Shown: piece by piece, positions 60,838 to 64,000 of the stretch
How the letters are laid out: each line of letters opens with the position of its first letter
Numbering within the stretch: position 1 is the stretch's first letter
Origin: Leeuwenhoekiella aequorea
GTDB lineage: Bacteria; Bacteroidota; Bacteroidia; Flavobacteriales; Flavobacteriaceae
DNA: 64,000 bases
Direction of reading: 5' to 3'
Assembly (NCBI RefSeq): GCF_004104375.1
Contig: NZ_QOVM01000006.1
Coordinates: 1-64,000 of the forward strand
Notes under the pieces: generated by a model
What the model was told of the DNA's origin: nothing
The model's database searches: none
The model's input: the letters and a program-made list of their open reading frames with translations, nothing else
Translations under genes and position numbers: made by a program

Positions 60838-63807
60838 ATGTTAATGCCACAAGAAGAGAATAATTGTAACTTTGATTTTATGATTATAGACAATAAAGAA
60901 GCATTACAAACATTAAAAGAGTCTTTAGAAGGCGAATTGTTTTTTGACGAGTTGTATAAAAAACTTTACGCTACAGATGCTTCAGTCTATAGAGAATTAC
61001 CACTAGCTGTAGCTCTTCCTAAAACGGATAAAGATATTCAACAACTTATAGCATTTGCTGCTCAATATAAAATAGGAATTATACCACGTACCGCTGGGAC
61101 TTCTCTTGCAGGACAATGTGTAGGTTCTGGGATTGTGGTTGATGTTTCTAAGTATTTTACACAAATCATATCTTTTGATAAAAAGAATAAAACGGTTACT
61201 GTGCAACCCGGAGTGATTCGGGAGGAATTAAATAGGTATTTGGAGCCTCATGGATTGTTCTTTGCGCCTAATACTTCTACGTCAAATAGATGTATGCTGG
61301 GAGGTATGGTAGGTAATAATTCATCTGGGACGACCTCTATTCAATATGGGGTGACCCGAGACAAGGTTCTGTCGTTGAAAACAATCTTAAGTGATGGTTC
61401 GCATGTAGAATTTTCAGAGGTTTCTTCGGAAGAATTTAGACAGAAATGCAACTTAAAAACCCTTGAGGGAGCTATTTATAAAGAAACTTATAACGCCTTA
61501 AAGTTACCTGAAACGCAACAAAGAATTCTTGATAATTTTCCGAAGCCAGAAATACACCGTAGAAATACAGGTTATGCACTAGATGCACTTATTGAAAGTA
61601 CCGTTTTTAATTCTGAAAGTAAGCAAGCTTTTAATATGTGTAAACTGCTTGCAGGAAGTGAAGGTACATTAGCATTTACAACAGAAATTACTTTACAATT
61701 AGATGATTTACCGCCTGCTGAGGCCATAATGGTTGCTGCACATTTTAAAAGTATAAATGCTTGTCTTGAAGCAGTTGTTCCTGTTATGCACCACAATTTG
61801 TATGTGTGCGAAATGATGGATAAAGTAATTCTCGATTGTACTTTAAATAATCGTGAACAGCAAAAAAACCGTTTTTTTATAAATGGTGACCCTGCAGCAA
61901 TTTTGATGTTGGAAGTTCGTGCTCAAACGCTAGAATTAGCTAGATTAAAGGCTGCAGAGCTTATACAAACACTTGAAGCTTCAAAACTCTGTTATGCATA
62001 TCCTACTCTTGAAGGTTCTGAAATTAATCAAGCTCTTGAATTGCGCAAAGCGGGATTAGGGCTTCTGGGAAACCTTGTAGGAGACCGCAAAGCGGTTGCT
62101 TGTATTGAAGATACGGCTGTTGCGCTTACTGATTTGGCATCGTATATCAAAGAGTTTACCGCATTGATGGAAGGGTTTAAGCAAGACGCTGTATATTATG
62201 CTCATGTTGGTGCTGGAGAAATTCATCTGAGGCCTATTTTAAACATAAAGAAGAGTACCGATGTGGTGCTGTTTAGAGAAATAACCACAGCGGTTGCAAA
62301 TTTAGTAAAGAAATATAGAGGCTCTATGAGCGGTGAGCACGGCGATGGTCTTGTGCGCGGAGAGTTTGTAAAGTTTATGATAGGTAGAGCCAACTATGAG
62401 ATCTTAATTCATCTAAAAAATACTTTTGATCCATTAGCATTGTTTAATCCGGGTAAGGTAATTAATGCTAAACGTATGGATGAACAATTACGTTATGAGG
62501 TAGATCGAGAAGAGCCTGAAATTGATACTTTATTAAATTTTGATGACTCTCAGGGTATTTTGCGTGCAACAGAACAATGTAATGGAAGTGGAGACTGTCG
62601 CAAGTTGCCGGAAGCCGGCGGAACGATGTGCCCAAGTTACAGAGCAACGCGTAATGAAAAAGATTCTACTCGGGGTAGGGCAAATACACTTCGCGAGTTT
62701 TTAACTCATTCTGAGCGTAAAAATAATTTTAATCATAAAGAACTTAAAGAAGTTTTTGACCTGTGTTTAAGTTGTAAAGCTTGTGCTAGCGAATGTCCAA
62801 GTAATGTAGATGTTGCTACGCTAAAGGCAGAATTTGAATATCAATATAAAAAAGAAAACGGAAGTTCGTTACGTACACGCGCATTTGCATTTAATGCTCA
62901 TTTAAATAGATTTGCTTCAGTAGTTCCCGGAATTACGAACACCCTCTATAAATCAAAACTTGCAGGGGGTTTTATAAGAAAGACGCTAGAGGTAGCGCCA
63001 GAACGAAGTCTTCCGCCTTTGGCGAAAAAGACGTTGCGGGCACGATTCAAAAAATTGAGCGCCTTCAATCCTAAAAATCCGATTAAAACAGTTTATTTAT
63101 TTGCAGACGAATTCACGAATTTTCTTGATGCTGCTATAGGTGAAGATGCTATTATCTTACTGCAGCGGCTTAATTATGAGGTGCGTATAATTGCACACGC
63201 AGAGAGTGCCCGATCTTTAATATCTAAGGGTTTTTTAAAACAAGCTCGTAAAATAGCCCGTAAAAATATCAACACTTTTAAAAACCTTATAGATGAAGAT
63301 CACCCTTTAATAGGAATTGAACCTTCTGCAATTCTAGGTTTTAGAGATGAATATATACGCCTGGCTAATGATAGCGCAGAAGCTAAAATTCTCGCGAAAA
63401 ATACTTTCATAATCGACGAATTTTTAAGTTCAGAAGTTAAGTTAGGTAATATAATATCTAGCTCATTTACTACCGAAGCTCGAAAAATTAAAATTCACGG
63501 TCATTGCCATCAAAAGGCCTTGAGTGGGATTGAGCATACTTTTGCAATTCTCAATTTGCCGCAGAATTATACACCTACAATTATACCATCTGGATGTTGT
63601 GGAATGGCGGGTTCTTTTGGTTACGAGAAAGAACATTATGCATTAAGTATGCAAATAGGAGAGCAAACCTTATTTCCTGCGGTGCGAAAAGCGCCTCTAG
63701 AGACATTAATCGCTGCTCCGGGAACAAGTTGCAGGCATCAAATTAAAGACGGAACGCAACGCGAGGCGATACATCCCGTCTCTATTTTAAAACAAGCATT
63801 AATCTAA
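60838..63807 (+). CDS. FAD-linked and Fe-S D-lactate/glycolate dehydrogenase-like oxidoreductase
   Basis: 989 residues. FAD PCMH domain (about 50-220: IIPRTAGTSLAGQCVG), FAD-oxidase C domain (about 290-540, with HVGAGEIHLRP and SGEHGDGLVRG), then a ferredoxin-like part CNGSGDCRKL and CLSCKACASECP (about 580-660) and a CCG-type C-terminal part (HGHCHQKAL, GCCGMAGSFGYEKEHY). It fits the D-lactate dehydrogenase/YdiJ-type family that oxidises 2-hydroxy acids and passes electrons to quinone. A start at 60880 (MIIDNKEALQ) is an alternative. Its end overlaps the convergent epimerase gene by nine bases. Confidence 0.9.
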   Translation: MLMPQEENNCNFDFMIIDNKEALQTLKESLEGELFFDELYKKLYATDASVYRELPLAVALPKTDKDIQQLIAFAAQYKIGIIPRTAGTSLAGQCVGSGIVVDVSKYFTQIISFDKKNKTVTVQPGVIREELNRYLEPHGLFFAPNTSTSNRCMLGGMVGNNSSGTTSIQYGVTRDKVLSLKTILSDGSHVEFSEVSSEEFRQKCNLKTLEGAIYKETYNALKLPETQQRILDNFPKPEIHRRNTGYALDALIESTVFNSESKQAFNMCKLLAGSEGTLAFTTEITLQLDDLPPAEAIMVAAHFKSINACLEAVVPVMHHNLYVCEMMDKVILDCTLNNREQQKNRFFINGDPAAILMLEVRAQTLELARLKAAELIQTLEASKLCYAYPTLEGSEINQALELRKAGLGLLGNLVGDRKAVACIEDTAVALTDLASYIKEFTALMEGFKQDAVYYAHVGAGEIHLRPILNIKKSTDVVLFREITTAVANLVKKYRGSMSGEHGDGLVRGEFVKFMIGRANYEILIHLKNTFDPLALFNPGKVINAKRMDEQLRYEVDREEPEIDTLLNFDDSQGILRATEQCNGSGDCRKLPEAGGTMCPSYRATRNEKDSTRGRANTLREFLTHSERKNNFNHKELKEVFDLCLSCKACASECPSNVDVATLKAEFEYQYKKENGSSLRTRAFAFNAHLNRFASVVPGITNTLYKSKLAGGFIRKTLEVAPERSLPPLAKKTLRARFKKLSAFNPKNPIKTVYLFADEFTNFLDAAIGEDAIILLQRLNYEVRIIAHAESARSLISKGFLKQARKIARKNINTFKNLIDEDHPLIGIEPSAILGFRDEYIRLANDSAEAKILAKNTFIIDEFLSSEVKLGNIISSSFTTEARKIKIHGHCHQKALSGIEHTFAILNLPQNYTPTIIPSGCCGMAGSFGYEKEHYALSMQIGEQTLFPAVRKAPLETLIAAPGTSCRHQIKDGTQREAIHPVSILKQALI

Positions 63808-64000
63808 ATCTAATACTACTTTAAATATACTTTCGGTGTTTCCGAGGGTCATAAAACCAGTGTGAAGATCTTTCTGATCCACGGCGTAGGGATAAAAGCT
63901 TACCGGCTCAATACACACCATATTAGTAACCTCAGTCCAAAGCATAAAATTGCCAAAACCTTCTGAAGTTATGCTGATTGTTTTTTTATCTTCTAAAGTG
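63799..64000 (-). CDS. Aldose 1-epimerase-like protein, partial
   Basis: Only the C-terminal 66 residues lie in the window; the rest is beyond the right edge. The segment GFGNFMLWTEVTNMVCIEPV, then SFYPYAVDQ and GFMTLGNTESIFKVVLDLD, matches the end of aldose-1-epimerase/D-hexose-6-phosphate mutarotase proteins (the CIEP motif). It interconverts sugar anomers. Convergent with the FAD/Fe-S oxidoreductase. Confidence 0.75.
   Translation of the reverse strand, partial: TLEDKKTISITSEGFGNFMLWTEVTNMVCIEPVSFYPYAVDQKDLHTGFMTLGNTESIFKVVLDLD

Overview
The window comes from an AT-rich member of the Flavobacteriaceae (phylum Bacteroidota). This follows from promoters of the TTTG / TAnnTTTG type, the near absence of Shine-Dalgarno sequences, the split transketolase, BshA, the NagZ-like glycosidase/serine hydrolase fusion, LptD/MlaD/TamB envelope genes of Bacteroidota type, and many lineage-specific lipoproteins. 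The genus cannot be fixed from the sequence alone.

Region 1 (1-4900) is an integron-like gene-cassette array read on the minus strand. A tyrosine recombinase (3322-4449) is followed at its 3' end by a putative primary site holding a 22-bp perfect palindrome, then by at least four cassettes: a 69-aa membrane protein, a secreted CarboxypepD_reg-like protein, a CHAT-domain caspase-like protein and a 111-aa membrane protein. Cassettes are separated by imperfect palindromes of 70-140 bp. Each cassette begins with GTTNNNN and ends with the exact reverse complement NNNNAAC (9-10 bp matches), a different sequence for each cassette. That is the bookkeeping of attC/core sites in integrons. The recombinase has XerC/D-like spacing and lacks the IntI-specific insertion, so this looks like a non-classical integron of Bacteroidota.

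Region 2 (4996-16382) is an 11.4-kb element integrated into the 3' end of tRNA-Leu(GAG). A 15-bp direct repeat of the tRNA end bounds it, the original tRNA terminator has been displaced to the far side, and a 19-bp repeat occurs inside both ends. It carries its own integrase, small unknown genes, an excisionase-like HTH protein, a 1553-aa protein that looks like a phage tail/stabilization protein with a C-terminal vWA domain, HTH regulators with operator-like repeats, and two minus-strand membrane/secreted proteins. No capsid, portal or terminase gene is seen, so a phage satellite or a domesticated remnant is the best guess.

Region 3 (16369-64000) is core chromosome. It starts with tRNA-Leu and two identical tRNA-Lys genes. 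Then come aroK, a PyrR-like phosphoribosyltransferase, split transketolase, tgt-lptG-eamA, accA, dnaB, a PhoD phosphatase, Sua5, OmpA, a glycosyltransferase, holA, rsmE-tsaD, tamB, pfkA-gap, RidA, lptD, an amidase, mlaD, two Fe-S oxidoreductase subunits around a HAD protein, a GH3/serine-hydrolase fusion, bshA and a large FAD/Fe-S oxidoreductase. A partial aldose-1-epimerase-like gene runs off the right edge. Envelope biogenesis (LptD, LptG, TamB, MlaD, OmpA, amidase, NagZ-like) and tRNA modification (Tgt, Sua5, TsaD) are recurring themes.
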